DNA of 61,641 nt from a virus, in the IMG/VR virus record IMGVR_UViG_3300049893_001527, positions 1 to 61,641 of that record; one strand, written 5' to 3'. The notes beneath the pieces were generated by a model, which saw only the letters and a program-made list of their open reading frames with translations, did no database searches and was not told the origin of the DNA. Both the position numbers and the translations under genes were made by a program. Shown one piece after another: positions 17,922 through 26,728 of this stretch. Position 1 is the first letter of the stretch. Every line of letters begins with the position of its first letter.

Positions 17922-18450
17922 TCCAGATTCCCATACCCCAATGGAACGCCATGCTTTGTATTCCGATTCGGACATACATGGTTTAGGCAATAAATTGGCT
18001 TATGAACTACACACCCAAAGAGCTAACAACACAGGTATTTGGGTCCATATTAAGCCATTATCTGAAACGGTCCCTAATGGGAAATATATAGCCAAACTAA
18101 GTCAAGCGCATAATGGGCATGGATTTAGGTTTAAAGGCAATGATTTTAGGGTATGGTTTCCTAGCACTAAAGAATCGCATCGTTTTACTAGAGCGTATCG
18201 GGCTAGTAAATTACAAGGCCAACACGCTATAGGTATGGGGCATAATGCGAACCAAGCAGAACAATCTCAAATTATAGCAACGGCTGCCTTAAAAGAACCT
18301 AATCACACTAGTATTAAGGCGTTATTAAAGGAAAAGCCCGCAGATTGGTCTGAGGGTAAATCCCACAATGCCATACACCATGAGCCAAAACCACATGATT
18401 TTGGGCTTAATTTAGCTAATCCTTTAAAGAAGCCTGATACAGACGATTAG
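17911..18450 (+). CDS. Hypothetical head-block protein, 179 residues
   Basis: A His- and Asn-rich basic protein (HGLGNKLAYELHTQRANN, GHGFRFKGNDFRVWF) with a disordered proline/lysine-rich end. No family recognised. Its 3' end overlaps by 35 nt the 3' end of the oppositely oriented zinc protein, a convergent arrangement. Confidence 0.68.
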   Translation: MPYNPDSHTPMERHALYSDSDIHGLGNKLAYELHTQRANNTGIWVHIKPLSETVPNGKYIAKLSQAHNGHGFRFKGNDFRVWFPSTKESHRFTRAYRASKLQGQHAIGMGHNANQAEQSQIIATAALKEPNHTSIKALLKEKPADWSEGKSHNAIHHEPKPHDFGLNLANPLKKPDTDD

Positions 18451-18754
18451 CTATTTGTTTACATTTAATACAAATACCGCGGTCTTTATAAAAAGAAGTG
18501 TTATGCAATAAAATTTCGTGGCATTTATTGCACTCCTTAAGACCTTGTTGGGCATTACATTTTTTGCATATATTATTAGAATTTAATGGTTTATGTATTT
18601 TGCAGTTTTGGCATTGTGGATAACGGTGTTTGAAGCGGTATTGTTTAAAACATTGTATACACCATAATTGCACAGGGCGTTCAGTAGTTAAGGATTCGTG
18701 GTATTTGGTTCTAGGCAACAACTGGTTGCAATTTAAGCAAAGATAAGTGTCCAT
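18416..18754 (-). CDS. Multi-zinc-ribbon protein on the opposite strand
   Basis: 112 residues with about seven CxxC-type pairs (CLNC, CIQC, CQNC, CKKC, CNKC, CIKC) spaced through the whole protein, plus many Lys and His. It resembles the zinc-cluster proteins often inserted as solitary genes in phages, some related to homing endonucleases, but no HNH or GIY-YIG core is visible. It is the only minus-strand gene in the head block, convergent with its neighbour. A GAATCTAC element lies exactly 13 nt before its ATG on its own strand, hinting at an independent leaderless transcript. Confidence 0.75.
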   Translation of the reverse strand: MDTYLCLNCNQLLPRTKYHESLTTERPVQLWCIQCFKQYRFKHRYPQCQNCKIHKPLNSNNICKKCNAQQGLKECNKCHEILLHNTSFYKDRGICIKCKQIANRLYQASLKD

Positions 18755-18759
18755 AAACC

Positions 18760-18767
18760 GTAGATTC
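18760..18767 (-). promoter_or_regulatory. Late-element-like GAATCTAC on the minus strand
   Basis: Reads GAATCTAC on the minus strand, one base away from the YAATCT core, with its first base exactly 13 nt before the A of the ATG at 18754. The spacing equals that at 32091 and 36624. Confidence 0.3.
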
Positions 18768-18790
18768 AGTTTTTGTCAATGAGATTGTGG

Positions 18791-18798
18791 CAATCTAA
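18791..18798 (+). promoter_or_regulatory. Late-promoter-like element CAATCTAA
   Basis: Intergenic, 34 nt before the ATG at 18825; an AGGAG site follows at 18812-18816. A TTGTCA at 17 nt from the overlapping TAAGGT could be a partial -35 box, the only copy with one. Confidence 0.5.
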
Positions 18799-18824
18799 GG
18801 TTTAGTTCAATAGGAGAACTTATC

Positions 18825-19292
18825 ATGGCTTATAAATCAAAGAAGGCATCAGCAACCATGCGTCAATTGAAGGACGACCTTGGTCAACGTTTGGGTTCCA
18901 CTTTTACACTAACTGAAAGTGTTGGCGTATCAGACAATTATCCTACACTAGTAGTTGGCGACGCTACCCCAGCAGCCGGTGAAGATGGTTGTTTTATTAA
19001 AATTGGTCCCGAAGATGGCGTAGTACAAGCTCTAAACGCGGTTGGTGGTACACAAGACGTATTTACCCCACATATCGTACACGTAGCGTTTGAACAATCT
19101 GCCGTATTGGGACAAACCCTTGCCAGCATGGCGTTCGTAACCCGTGTTCTTTCACACCTATTAACTTTGGGTATGAAGGTCAAGGTATACCACTCTGCTA
19201 ACGGTGTATTCCCGGTAGAAGGTACATTGATTGCTGGTAACCTAAAGGTAACTATCGATCAATTGTGGCACCCACTAACTCAAACGTTGTAA
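18825..19292 (+). CDS. Probable small capsid-block structural protein
   Basis: 155 residues with a strong Shine-Dalgarno site and codons biased toward CTA, GTA and CGT as in the major capsid gene, which suggests high expression. The fold looks beta-rich with two hydrophobic stretches (VLGQTLASMAFVTRVLSHLL in the C-terminal half). Position before the scaffold and capsid genes and its own late-type element make a decoration or stabilising head protein likely, without a recognised family. Confidence 0.7.
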   Translation: MAYKSKKASATMRQLKDDLGQRLGSTFTLTESVGVSDNYPTLVVGDATPAAGEDGCFIKIGPEDGVVQALNAVGGTQDVFTPHIVHVAFEQSAVLGQTLASMAFVTRVLSHLLTLGMKVKVYHSANGVFPVEGTLIAGNLKVTIDQLWHPLTQTL

Positions 19293-19297
19293 TCTTA
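19290..19297 (+). promoter_or_regulatory. Late-promoter-like element TAATCTTA
   Basis: Overlaps the stop codon of the previous gene, 36 nt before the ATG at 19326. No -35 box at the expected distance. Confidence 0.5.
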
Positions 19298-19325
19298 GTG
19301 GCAGTAGATTACACGGGGTTTGGGT

Positions 19326-21776
19326 ATGTCAAAATTCGACCAAGATGTTGCCGCGCTTATCAAAGAAGCGCGGCAACAAATAAGTGAATTAATTAAGTCT
19401 AGCCAAGAAGAATTGGCTAAAGCTACTATTGGTGAAGTGCTTGAGGCTAAGGCTAAGGGCGAATCATCACCAGAATCATCACCAGAATCATCACCAGACG
19501 TACCCAAATCAGTTAGTTCAAAACCTGTTGGTGTATTAGTTAAAAAGCCGGGGCAACCAAAGCCTGTATTAGATAGGGCGGTTACCCCTGCTAGTCCATT
19601 TATTGCTGGTCGTGATGTTCCAGCGACAGCAGAAAAATTCCCGCAAGTAGTTTCTAAGCCAGAATTTATTGCACAACCTACAAGTAAATCCCCAAAGCCT
19701 GAAATAGAAGACAAAAGTGTTCAACATGATCCGCATCAACATTTGTCGGATAAAATGAAGCTTTTGGGAAACATTTTAGAGCAACACCCAACAAATCCAG
19801 ACGTAGCTAAAAGAGTAGCTAGATCGTTTGCGGATTACATGGTTGCACACAAAGATACCGCCAAAACGTCTAACAAAAAAGAAAGCCATATAGGATCTAG
19901 TAAGGATGCTGCTGCTGGTTTACTAGCACAACCAACTCTAACAGCAAAGTATAGAGCCAAACACGATCCAAAGTTTAGAAAAGAATTGTTAGCTCAACCC
20001 GAATACCAAGACGTATTAGACGAAAAGGGTGAATTAAAATCCAAGCCAGACTTAGGCGATTTTGAGCATTGGACCAAAAAGATGCTAGATATTGCATCTG
20101 GCCAACGTGAACCATTAGAAAATGAGCCTTCAAAAGAAGAAGCGTCCGAAAAGCTATTAAGCTTTTTGCAACACGCTCCTTTGGCTGACCAAGTAAAACA
20201 ACGTGTAGCTCGCGGTTATAAAGACGCAAATGTCACAGCCCGCGTAGCTACACCAGAAGAAATAGCCGATCCGGCATTTTATGAACAATTGTTTGGTAAG
20301 CAAAGCAGGCAACAAGCCGAACACCAACCTGACCCATTATTGCCAGACGAGCTTGATAGTGGCCAAACTACAGACACCGGTTATGAGGGTGGAGCAATCA
20401 AGGATAAAGGCGGTAAAGGTGGGACAAAGGCGGGATTTGGTAATTATGGTTCTGCTATCCCAAGTATTGCTAAATTACAGCAATGGGCCGAAACCAGACC
20501 CGAATATGCTTTTTTGCAACGTCAACAAAATCCAGATGGCACCTATGAATCATTGGAAACCCACCATCAACGTTTGGAAAGTGCCAGAAACAAACTAATA
20601 GATGCTCAAAACGCTGCTAGAAAAAAAGCAGATAAATCTTCATTTTTGGCGTCACCAGAAGAAAAAGCTGCACTAGCAGCCCGTAAAGCCGCTGTTGGCC
20701 AAATTGGTCAACCCGGTGGACCACAACCTAAAAAGGTAGAAGTACCGGATAAAATTAAATCAAAAGTAGAACAACAACCAACCGTAGGTTTTGGTGGTAT
20801 GGGTGGTTCTAGTGGGGATACATGGAATGCGGTTCAAGTAGCCCAACAATTACATGATGAAGTACAAGCCCACAAAAAGCAAAATGAATCCGCACGTTTA
20901 TGGCAAACGCCAGAAGGTCAAGCTAAAATATTGGCTAGACACAAATCAGAAATGATGGCTCATAAGGATCTTCAAAAGGATCCGGTCTTAACTAGTGCTT
21001 TAATACACCCATCTTTTATGCAAACCGTTATGGATAGCGGTAGATTTAGGGTAGATCCGGCTACTAAGCAATCTGTACCATATGTGGATAAATTGTTAGA
21101 AATACCATCTTTGAAAAACTATGCACAAAAAATTCAAGGTGATGTTGTCAAACAAGTCTCAGATGAATTAAAGGCTAGTGGTCGTGGGGCAGATCCACAA
21201 GCAGTAAATGAAGGTGTAGCTAAAAAAATGGGCCAAATGTTAGGCCAAAAAATAGTTCAATCTCGTGCCGCAAAAGCACAAAGCTTAATGGCTAAAAAGC
21301 CGGGTGTTAAAATGCGTCCCGGTGTAGGTATTACACCTACCGCATCCCATAGTGGACGTATAGCGGAAACCATTAAACGTATTAGGTCAAAGCCTTTTGG
21401 TACTAGAGCATTTACTGGAACAGGTAATATGCCTGACAATTGGGAAGATAGCCCACCAAAGGGTGTTGGAAGTATAGCTAGATTACCAGATGAAGCAACC
21501 CCGGAATATGTTGATAGAACTGGCCTATTGGGTAATAAGAAAAAAGCGACAGACGTAGCAACAAAATCTAAAATAAGTGGTCCAGAAGCAGACGCTACGG
21601 CACAAAAAATAAAAGCCGATCATGCTGCGAAAGAAGCAGCAAAACTAGCAGCTAATGTAAAACCGGGTAAATTAGAACAAACACCTTGGAAACCCGGGGA
21701 AAAAGAAGCTTGGATACAAACCGGGGATAGATTGGCTAAGATAAAAGCAGAACTTGGAAAAAAGAAGAAGTCCTAA
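19326..21776 (+). CDS. Large disordered lysine/glutamine-rich virion-block protein
   Basis: 816 residues from the ATG at 19326. It is strongly hydrophilic, with low-complexity Ala-Lys-Gln-Pro-rich segments, an ESSPESSPESSP repeat at about residues 50-60 and a coiled-coil-like start (DQDVAALIKEARQQISELIK). No enzyme motif was seen. Placed before the scaffold-like gene and capsid gene, it may be an inner-core or ejected head protein that is cut by the prohead protease; this is inference. Confidence 0.7.
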   Translation: MSKFDQDVAALIKEARQQISELIKSSQEELAKATIGEVLEAKAKGESSPESSPESSPDVPKSVSSKPVGVLVKKPGQPKPVLDRAVTPASPFIAGRDVPATAEKFPQVVSKPEFIAQPTSKSPKPEIEDKSVQHDPHQHLSDKMKLLGNILEQHPTNPDVAKRVARSFADYMVAHKDTAKTSNKKESHIGSSKDAAAGLLAQPTLTAKYRAKHDPKFRKELLAQPEYQDVLDEKGELKSKPDLGDFEHWTKKMLDIASGQREPLENEPSKEEASEKLLSFLQHAPLADQVKQRVARGYKDANVTARVATPEEIADPAFYEQLFGKQSRQQAEHQPDPLLPDELDSGQTTDTGYEGGAIKDKGGKGGTKAGFGNYGSAIPSIAKLQQWAETRPEYAFLQRQQNPDGTYESLETHHQRLESARNKLIDAQNAARKKADKSSFLASPEEKAALAARKAAVGQIGQPGGPQPKKVEVPDKIKSKVEQQPTVGFGGMGGSSGDTWNAVQVAQQLHDEVQAHKKQNESARLWQTPEGQAKILARHKSEMMAHKDLQKDPVLTSALIHPSFMQTVMDSGRFRVDPATKQSVPYVDKLLEIPSLKNYAQKIQGDVVKQVSDELKASGRGADPQAVNEGVAKKMGQMLGQKIVQSRAAKAQSLMAKKPGVKMRPGVGITPTASHSGRIAETIKRIRSKPFGTRAFTGTGNMPDNWEDSPPKGVGSIARLPDEATPEYVDRTGLLGNKKKATDVATKSKISGPEADATAQKIKADHAAKEAAKLAANVKPGKLEQTPWKPGEKEAWIQTGDRLAKIKAELGKKKKS

Positions 21777-21781
21777 TCTAA
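21774..21781 (+). promoter_or_regulatory. Late-promoter-like element TAATCTAA
   Basis: Overlaps the stop codon of the previous gene, 35 nt before the ATG at 21809. No -35 box at 17 nt. Confidence 0.5.
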
Positions 21782-21808
21782 CACGATATAAAGGATTTGG
21801 AGCATAAA

Positions 21809-22621
21809 ATGGCAAAACTACGTAAAGATGATGAAACCGCAGCAAGCGCACCAGCGCCAGAAGAAACTTCTAGCCCTGCGCCAATGGATACTGATGGTCC
21901 AGATGCTTCTTTGGAAGGATCTGATGAAGTAGAACCATCTACAGCTAGTGATGCCGGGGCAGACCCGTCCGCGTCCGAAGATGCGGCCCTAGGGGACGCG
22001 GGCGAAGGCGTAGCCGGTGACGACACCGCTGCATTAGTTCAAGCTCTAAGTGCATTGCCACCAGAAAAGCTAGAACAATTAGTTAATGCTATAGAACAAG
22101 TAATTATGTCTAAGGGTGGTGAAGCGGGTGGTGAAACCGCACCAGTAGACGGTCAAGGCGATGCGGGCCAAGCTGCTTCACCGCCAGCCGAAGCCGGTGC
22201 AGAACCCGGGCCAGTAGGACAGGATGCAGGCCAATTAGCACCAGAAATGGGTGCCCCACCAGAAATGCCACCAGAAGAACAACTAGCTCAATCCGAAAAG
22301 GTTGTTCCAAGCGAAGCTTTAGTAAAGTCAGAAGCTAAAGTTGCTGAATTAGAAAAAGCTGTTGGTGATCTAATTGGCACTTTGGAATCAGTATTGACAC
22401 AACCAGTACGTAAGGCTGGAAAAGAATTAGCTAAGGCAGAAAAGCCAGCCATGCCAAAGTTCTCTGAATTAAATAAATCAGAACAAACTAAAGCTCTAAC
22501 TGGTTTATCACGCAATCCGTCACTAACCAAATTCGAACGTTCTAAGATCAATGACTTCGTGTTGTCTAAGTCAGTTTCTATCAATGAGATAGAATCAATC
22601 TATGAAAAGTATAACAAATAA
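21809..22621 (+). CDS. Acidic scaffold-like protein
   Basis: 270 residues from the ATG at 21809 (GGAG at 21799-21802). The first two thirds are Ala/Glu/Pro/Gly-rich and highly acidic, with hardly any fold; the last third is a basic helical region (KAVGDLIGTLESVLTQPVRKAG and LNKSEQTKALTGLS). An acidic disordered protein immediately upstream of the major capsid gene is the usual profile of a scaffolding/core protein. It has its own late-type element and the capsid gene follows after 18 nt. Confidence 0.68.
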   Translation: MAKLRKDDETAASAPAPEETSSPAPMDTDGPDASLEGSDEVEPSTASDAGADPSASEDAALGDAGEGVAGDDTAALVQALSALPPEKLEQLVNAIEQVIMSKGGEAGGETAPVDGQGDAGQAASPPAEAGAEPGPVGQDAGQLAPEMGAPPEMPPEEQLAQSEKVVPSEALVKSEAKVAELEKAVGDLIGTLESVLTQPVRKAGKELAKAEKPAMPKFSELNKSEQTKALTGLSRNPSLTKFERSKINDFVLSKSVSINEIESIYEKYNK

Positions 22622-22639
22622 AGTTATAGGAGAAATAAA

Positions 22640-24049
22640 ATGTCACAATTAGCGGAAAAACTAGAATCACTAGCAAAGGCTCTTGAAGCCGGTGGTTACA
22701 ATGCTGTACCTACCACCTTGACTCAAGGTTCAGCATTACAAGTAGAAGATTGTTCTCCTGTAATGTATAATGTTACCTTCAACGACAAGCACATTAAGCT
22801 ACAAAAGGCTTTGAATGTCAAGTCAGTCAAGTCAGTATTCATTCAATTCAACCGTCGTCTAAGCTACGGTCAATTCGGTGGTTCAGCCCAAATTGAAGGT
22901 GCAGTAGGGCAAGAACAAACTAGCGATTTCGTCCGTGTAGGCGTACCAATGGCATTCTACTCAGAACTACGTAGAACTACATTGGTATCAAACATGGTAA
23001 AGACCCAATCCGGTGAAAAGCCAGAAGACTTGGAAGCCGAAGCCGCAGCACTAAGAATTGCTGCCGACATTGAATTCGACTTGTTCCGCGGTAAGGCCGA
23101 TTTCAGCAATGCAGGGGTATTCGATGGTAACCCTAATGCTGTACCTCCACTACCAAACATGATGGGGGTAGACCTACAAATCCGTCAATCCGACCTACAA
23201 ACCAATACCCAAGACCTAATGTTTGAATCATTTAGCTCTGGTTTGTCAGTTGTATTAAACGGTGGTGGTGTTTTGACTCAACCTATAATCGAAGACGCCT
23301 CAGTACGTTCTGCGATTAACCACGGTTCAGCCGATACCCTATATATCGACCCACTTGTACTAAGTGCGTACAACAAATTAGCATACGCCAACAAGGAACG
23401 CATTGTATTAGCTGGCAGCCCACAAACCGCTGTAGGCGCAGACGTACAACGTCAATGGGTTTCCGGTGGTACTGTAAAGACCGAAGCTAGCAGATTCCTA
23501 AGCGGAAAGACTCAACCAATCCGCGCACGCGCTATCGGTCCTGCGACCCCGCTTGTTCCAACCTCTGCCCAAAACGCTTCTAGCACTACTTTCGTAGCTG
23601 CTCAAGTATACAACTACTACACTACGCAAGAAAACGAAATCGGTGAAAGCTCTCGCAGCCCAGCCCTAGCAGTAACGATTTTGGTTAACGGAAACAACGT
23701 TGTTCTTTCTGGTGCCTCAATTGCTCCAACCAGCAAAATAATGAACGTTTACCGTTCTGCTGCTGGTGGTACTGCCGCAAGTGCTAAGTTTATCGGTCGT
23801 GTAGCTACTAACGGTTCAGCTACCCCAGCATTTACCGACCTAAACAACAAAGTACCGGGATTCGTAACTGGATTCTTGCTACAAGATGACACAATGGAAA
23901 TCGCTGAATTAGCTCCATACTCAAGAATGAAGATGGCGGTTGCCGATTTGTCAGAACCAGAAGCGCATTTTAGATTCTGCTGCCTAAAGGTTACTGAACC
24001 TCGCAAGAACGTTCTAGTAGACAACCTAAAGGGTGACCAAAGCTTCTAA
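22640..24049 (+). CDS. Major capsid protein with an Ig/FN3-like insertion
   Basis: 469 residues behind a TAGGAG site. Codons are strongly biased (CTA, GTA, CGT, AAG) compared with the neighbours, and a strong terminator follows, as expected for the most abundant virion protein. The N-terminal half fits HK97-fold capsids (VFIQFNRRLSYGQFGGSAQ, SELRRTTLVSNMVKTQSG, FDLFRGKADF). Residues about 315-420 read like a fibronectin-III/Ig-like surface domain (YNYYTTQENEIGESSRSPA, KIMNVYRSAAGGT). It forms the capsid shell. Confidence 0.9.
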   Translation: MSQLAEKLESLAKALEAGGYNAVPTTLTQGSALQVEDCSPVMYNVTFNDKHIKLQKALNVKSVKSVFIQFNRRLSYGQFGGSAQIEGAVGQEQTSDFVRVGVPMAFYSELRRTTLVSNMVKTQSGEKPEDLEAEAAALRIAADIEFDLFRGKADFSNAGVFDGNPNAVPPLPNMMGVDLQIRQSDLQTNTQDLMFESFSSGLSVVLNGGGVLTQPIIEDASVRSAINHGSADTLYIDPLVLSAYNKLAYANKERIVLAGSPQTAVGADVQRQWVSGGTVKTEASRFLSGKTQPIRARAIGPATPLVPTSAQNASSTTFVAAQVYNYYTTQENEIGESSRSPALAVTILVNGNNVVLSGASIAPTSKIMNVYRSAAGGTAASAKFIGRVATNGSATPAFTDLNNKVPGFVTGFLLQDDTMEIAELAPYSRMKMAVADLSEPEAHFRFCCLKVTEPRKNVLVDNLKGDQSF

Positions 24050-24075
24050 TAGAAGCATCTAAGTAGTACACCTAG

Positions 24076-24110
24076 CGGGGTGGGTCAGAAATGACTCACC
24101 CCGTTTTTTT
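24076..24110 (+). terminator. Rho-independent terminator after the capsid gene
   Basis: A 12-bp stem (one G-T pair) with a GAAA tetraloop, 24076-24087 with 24092-24103, followed by seven T residues. It separates the head operon from thyX. Confidence 0.95.
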
Positions 24111-24120
24111 ATTTACGTGG

Positions 24121-24149
24121 TTGACTCCTAAATCGACTTGTGGTAAGGT
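24121..24149 (+). promoter_or_regulatory. Sigma70-like promoter before thyX
   Basis: TTGACT (24121-24126), 17-nt spacer ending in TGG, then TAAGGT (24144-24149). It follows the terminator directly. The same layout, TTGACA-N17-TAGGGT with TGG before the -10, occurs at 44401 and 48879. Confidence 0.65.
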
Positions 24150-24168
24150 AGTCTACAAAGGAGCCCAA

Positions 24169-24798
24169 ATGCGTATCGTCAAACAATCAGCAGAACTCAT
24201 AGGTTTAATGCGGCCAACAGATACATTATCCCCCCCGGGTAAGTTAATAGAGAGGGCGGGTAGGGTTTGTTGGAAATCAGAAGATAGGATTACAGAAGAC
24301 TCACACGTAGATTTCGTGGACCGTATTTGTAATCAATATGGCCATGAATCGGTAGCAGAACATTCTTCTGCTACATTTCATTTAGTCACCAATAGAGCAA
24401 TAGCTAATGAATTGGTAAGACACCGGATAGCGGCTTACAGCCAAGAATCTACTAGGTATTGTAATTACAGCAAGGACAAGTTTGGTGGAGTAGCATTTAT
24501 TGAGCCAGAATTCTCTAACCAAGAATTAAGGGATCGTTGGTATAATTTAATGGTTCAAATCGAGCAACAATATTTATCAATGGTGCAACAAGGGGTCAAG
24601 CCAGAAGTAGCCCGAGACATATTACCGTTATGTTTAAAGACGGAAATAGTGGCTACAATGAATTTTAGAAGCTGGAAGCACGTTATAGAATTAAGGACTT
24701 CACCTAAAGCGCATTATCAAATACAGGAACTTATTGGATTAGTTAAGAAAGATTTGTTAAAGGTTGCGCCAGAATACTTTGGGACAAAGGTTAATTAA
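24169..24798 (+). CDS. thyX: Flavin-dependent thymidylate synthase
   Basis: 209 residues from the ATG at 24169, with AAGGAG at 24158-24163. The ThyX signature is intact: RHRIAAYSQESTRYCNYS, matching RHRxxSxxxxSxR with a serine shift, preceded by SVAEHSSATFHL and followed by LPLCLKTEIVATMNFRSWKHVIELR. It makes dTMP from dUMP using FAD, NADPH and methylenetetrahydrofolate. It forms a nucleotide module with the dNMP kinase gene, whose ATG overlaps its stop (TAATG). Confidence 0.95.
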   Translation: MRIVKQSAELIGLMRPTDTLSPPGKLIERAGRVCWKSEDRITEDSHVDFVDRICNQYGHESVAEHSSATFHLVTNRAIANELVRHRIAAYSQESTRYCNYSKDKFGGVAFIEPEFSNQELRDRWYNLMVQIEQQYLSMVQQGVKPEVARDILPLCLKTEIVATMNFRSWKHVIELRTSPKAHYQIQELIGLVKKDLLKVAPEYFGTKVN

Positions 24799-25550
24799 TG
24801 TATCCTATTATAATGATATATGGCAACGCTGGTAGTGGCAAGGATTATATTGCGGCAAAAATAGAATCAGACCCGGGATTTCCGTATGTGGCTAAAATTG
24901 CATTGGCAGACCCTATTAAAGAATTGCTGGTCAGGGTTGTTGATTGGCCAGAACATAGTGACCTATTTGGCCCATCGTCTGAGCGTTCTAATGTTAGATT
25001 TTGGAAATCCGACAAGGCGACTAGAACCAAAACGCTTATGGAGAGGGAAGCGCCAATTGTGGTAAATAAATATATAGAACAGCTAGAAATCGGTCGGAAT
25101 AGAACACAAAAACATATAGACGATTTATTAGCTATATGTTCTAAAATAATATATCGTAAAGCTGGCACTTCTGCTAGAATGGCTTTGCAGGAAGTAGGGG
25201 ATTGGGGTAGGGCTATTCATCCTGAACTTTGGATTAGACTAACCCTACAACGAGCAGAAGAACTATTAAGTAATAGTCTAATTAGAACAGACACCGTTAT
25301 AATAACTGACGGGCGTTACAAAAATGAAGTGTTGGCCATTAAAAAGATTGGCGGGGCAGTTATTAAAGTAAATCCCTTAAATAAGGATTTCGTGCCCGAC
25401 AAACACTCAAGCGAACAAGACCAAGTAAACATACCGGATTTCTGGTTTGATACTGTTTTGAATAATTCCAATGATATGCCAGCCTTACACCGGTTTTTAA
25501 ATAAATACCAATGCAGACCATCAATCAATTTGTTCCTGCCACCCACTTAG
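24798..25550 (+). CDS. Deoxynucleoside monophosphate kinase, T4 gp1-like
   Basis: 250 residues. A P-loop GNAGSGKD is at residues 9-16; later VGDWGRAIHPELWIRLTLQRAE and ITDGRYKNEVLAIKKIGGAVIKV match the dNMP-kinase family seen in T4-type phages (base-selecting and Walker B-like segments, with the DxR and RxxNE pattern). It phosphorylates dTMP and other dNMPs, next step after ThyX. The end overlaps the next gene by 40 nt. Confidence 0.85.
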   Translation: MYPIIMIYGNAGSGKDYIAAKIESDPGFPYVAKIALADPIKELLVRVVDWPEHSDLFGPSSERSNVRFWKSDKATRTKTLMEREAPIVVNKYIEQLEIGRNRTQKHIDDLLAICSKIIYRKAGTSARMALQEVGDWGRAIHPELWIRLTLQRAEELLSNSLIRTDTVIITDGRYKNEVLAIKKIGGAVIKVNPLNKDFVPDKHSSEQDQVNIPDFWFDTVLNNSNDMPALHRFLNKYQCRPSINLFLPPT

Positions 25551-25855
25551 ATTTAAAGTTGCATAGGGACAATAATAACACCGTATACCATACTAGCTGT
25601 AAGAAAGTATTGTATTTTAATGTATATAAAGATACATACCAATGTGAACAATGTAGGGCAGTATGGCGACAAGACTTGATAGACCAATGGCCCGTCGATG
25701 AAATATCGCTAAGGTTTTCTGTTTTGGTGCCAGAAGATGAAGTTTATTACAAAAGGGTATGGGTTCAAGATGGTAAAAACGTGTATTCAACATTAGTACC
25801 AAAGGAAAGGATTAAAACAGATGCCCCCAAAGAAGAAGAATACTACTCCGACTAA
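25511..25855 (+). CDS. Small zinc-finger hypothetical protein
   Basis: 114 residues with one ribbon-like group, HTSCKKVLYFNVYKDTYQCEQCRAVW (Cys30 region and a CEQC pair). The C-terminal half is acidic. Overlaps both neighbours, so it belongs to the thyX transcript. Function unknown. Confidence 0.65.
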   Translation: MQTINQFVPATHLDLKLHRDNNNTVYHTSCKKVLYFNVYKDTYQCEQCRAVWRQDLIDQWPVDEISLRFSVLVPEDEVYYKRVWVQDGKNVYSTLVPKERIKTDAPKEEEYYSD

Positions 25856-26033
25856 AACAGCATTAAACAAAATAGTTAAATCCTACAAAGTCCATGCTAT
25901 TACTCAACAAGAAGCAATGGACCAGATTAAAGAGCTAGTAGGCAATAACTTAAGTGCCGAAGTAATGAAAGCCGTAGATGCTATTTTAGAAATGCCAGCC
26001 GAAATCCCGGGTGAACAACATGAAATTGATTAG
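25821..26033 (+). CDS. Small basic-then-acidic hypothetical protein, 70 residues
   Basis: Starts MPPKKKNTTPTKTALNK and continues as a helical domain (QQEAMDQIKELVGNNLSAEVMKAVDAI). Overlaps the previous gene by 35 nt and the next by about 14 nt. No family recognised. Confidence 0.6.
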   Translation: MPPKKKNTTPTKTALNKIVKSYKVHAITQQEAMDQIKELVGNNLSAEVMKAVDAILEMPAEIPGEQHEID

Positions 26034-26334
26034 TTGGGACAAACTTGCCCCTAAGATAGAATCCGTAAAAGAAGAAATAGACGAAAAGTTCAAAGCCGGG
26101 CTAATGACCCCCCAATCATATCACAAAGCTATGTTTTTGATGATTTGTCGGTGTGTGGAAGAAGGTTTCGTAGAAGTAGCAGATGATTTATTATTAGAAA
26201 TGTCGCCTATTTACTTTAAAACAGATTTTTTGGAGCATTTGCAAAACGAAAACTTTAAAGTAAAGGCCGAAAAGTGTTTAGAAGGGATCAAGAATGGACG
26301 TATTAGACCAACCCAGCAAACAGGTGTTGCTTGA
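26020..26334 (+). CDS. Hypothetical protein, 104 residues
   Basis: The ATG at 26020 is preferred (GGGTGA upstream); a GTG at 26011 would add three residues. All-helical (KIESVKEEIDEKFKAGLMTPQ, LMICRCVEEGFVEVADDLLLEM). It overlaps the next gene by 41 nt. Function unknown. Confidence 0.6.
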   Translation: MKLISWDKLAPKIESVKEEIDEKFKAGLMTPQSYHKAMFLMICRCVEEGFVEVADDLLLEMSPIYFKTDFLEHLQNENFKVKAEKCLEGIKNGRIRPTQQTGVA

Positions 26335-26728
26335 TGAAAAAACATTTGATTTAAAAAATGTTAATTTGTTATATTGGGACACTAGGGCGGATTTCGATTC
26401 CGAAACCGAGATTTATTTCAACGATAATATTGTGCCAATCATAGATTTTACCCGGCACAAGGGCATTTTAATAGGTTTTGCCAACATCCAACAAGTCCCC
26501 TACAAAGAAGCATGGAAACTAATAGGGGATATAAGTGTAAAATATAATGACCCCATGAGAGTAGCTTTAGAAGAAGCGTTGGTGGTGCCTGAAATACAAG
26601 GTTTGGTATTAGAAGCAGAACCACAACCCGAAAATTTCGAATTAGTTAAGAAATTTTGGGTTACTGGCTTGACATTTAAGTCTAGGGATTCCAGCAAGGA
26701 TATTAGGTTGGAATTATGGAACTTATAA
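26294..26728 (+). CDS. Hypothetical protein, 144 residues
   Basis: Mixed alpha/beta, with ETEIYFNDNIVPIIDFTRHKG in the centre. No motif recognised. Its TAA stop overlaps the next ATG (TAATG). Part of the thyX transcript. Confidence 0.65.
   Translation: MDVLDQPSKQVLLDEKTFDLKNVNLLYWDTRADFDSETEIYFNDNIVPIIDFTRHKGILIGFANIQQVPYKEAWKLIGDISVKYNDPMRVALEEALVVPEIQGLVLEAEPQPENFELVKKFWVTGLTFKSRDSSKDIRLELWNL

Noticed and set aside
18776-18801. TTGTCA-N17-TAAGGT as a normal sigma70 promoter before 18825
   Set aside because: It overlaps the CAATCTAA element, and none of the other copies has a similar -35 box, so it is more likely chance; not excluded.
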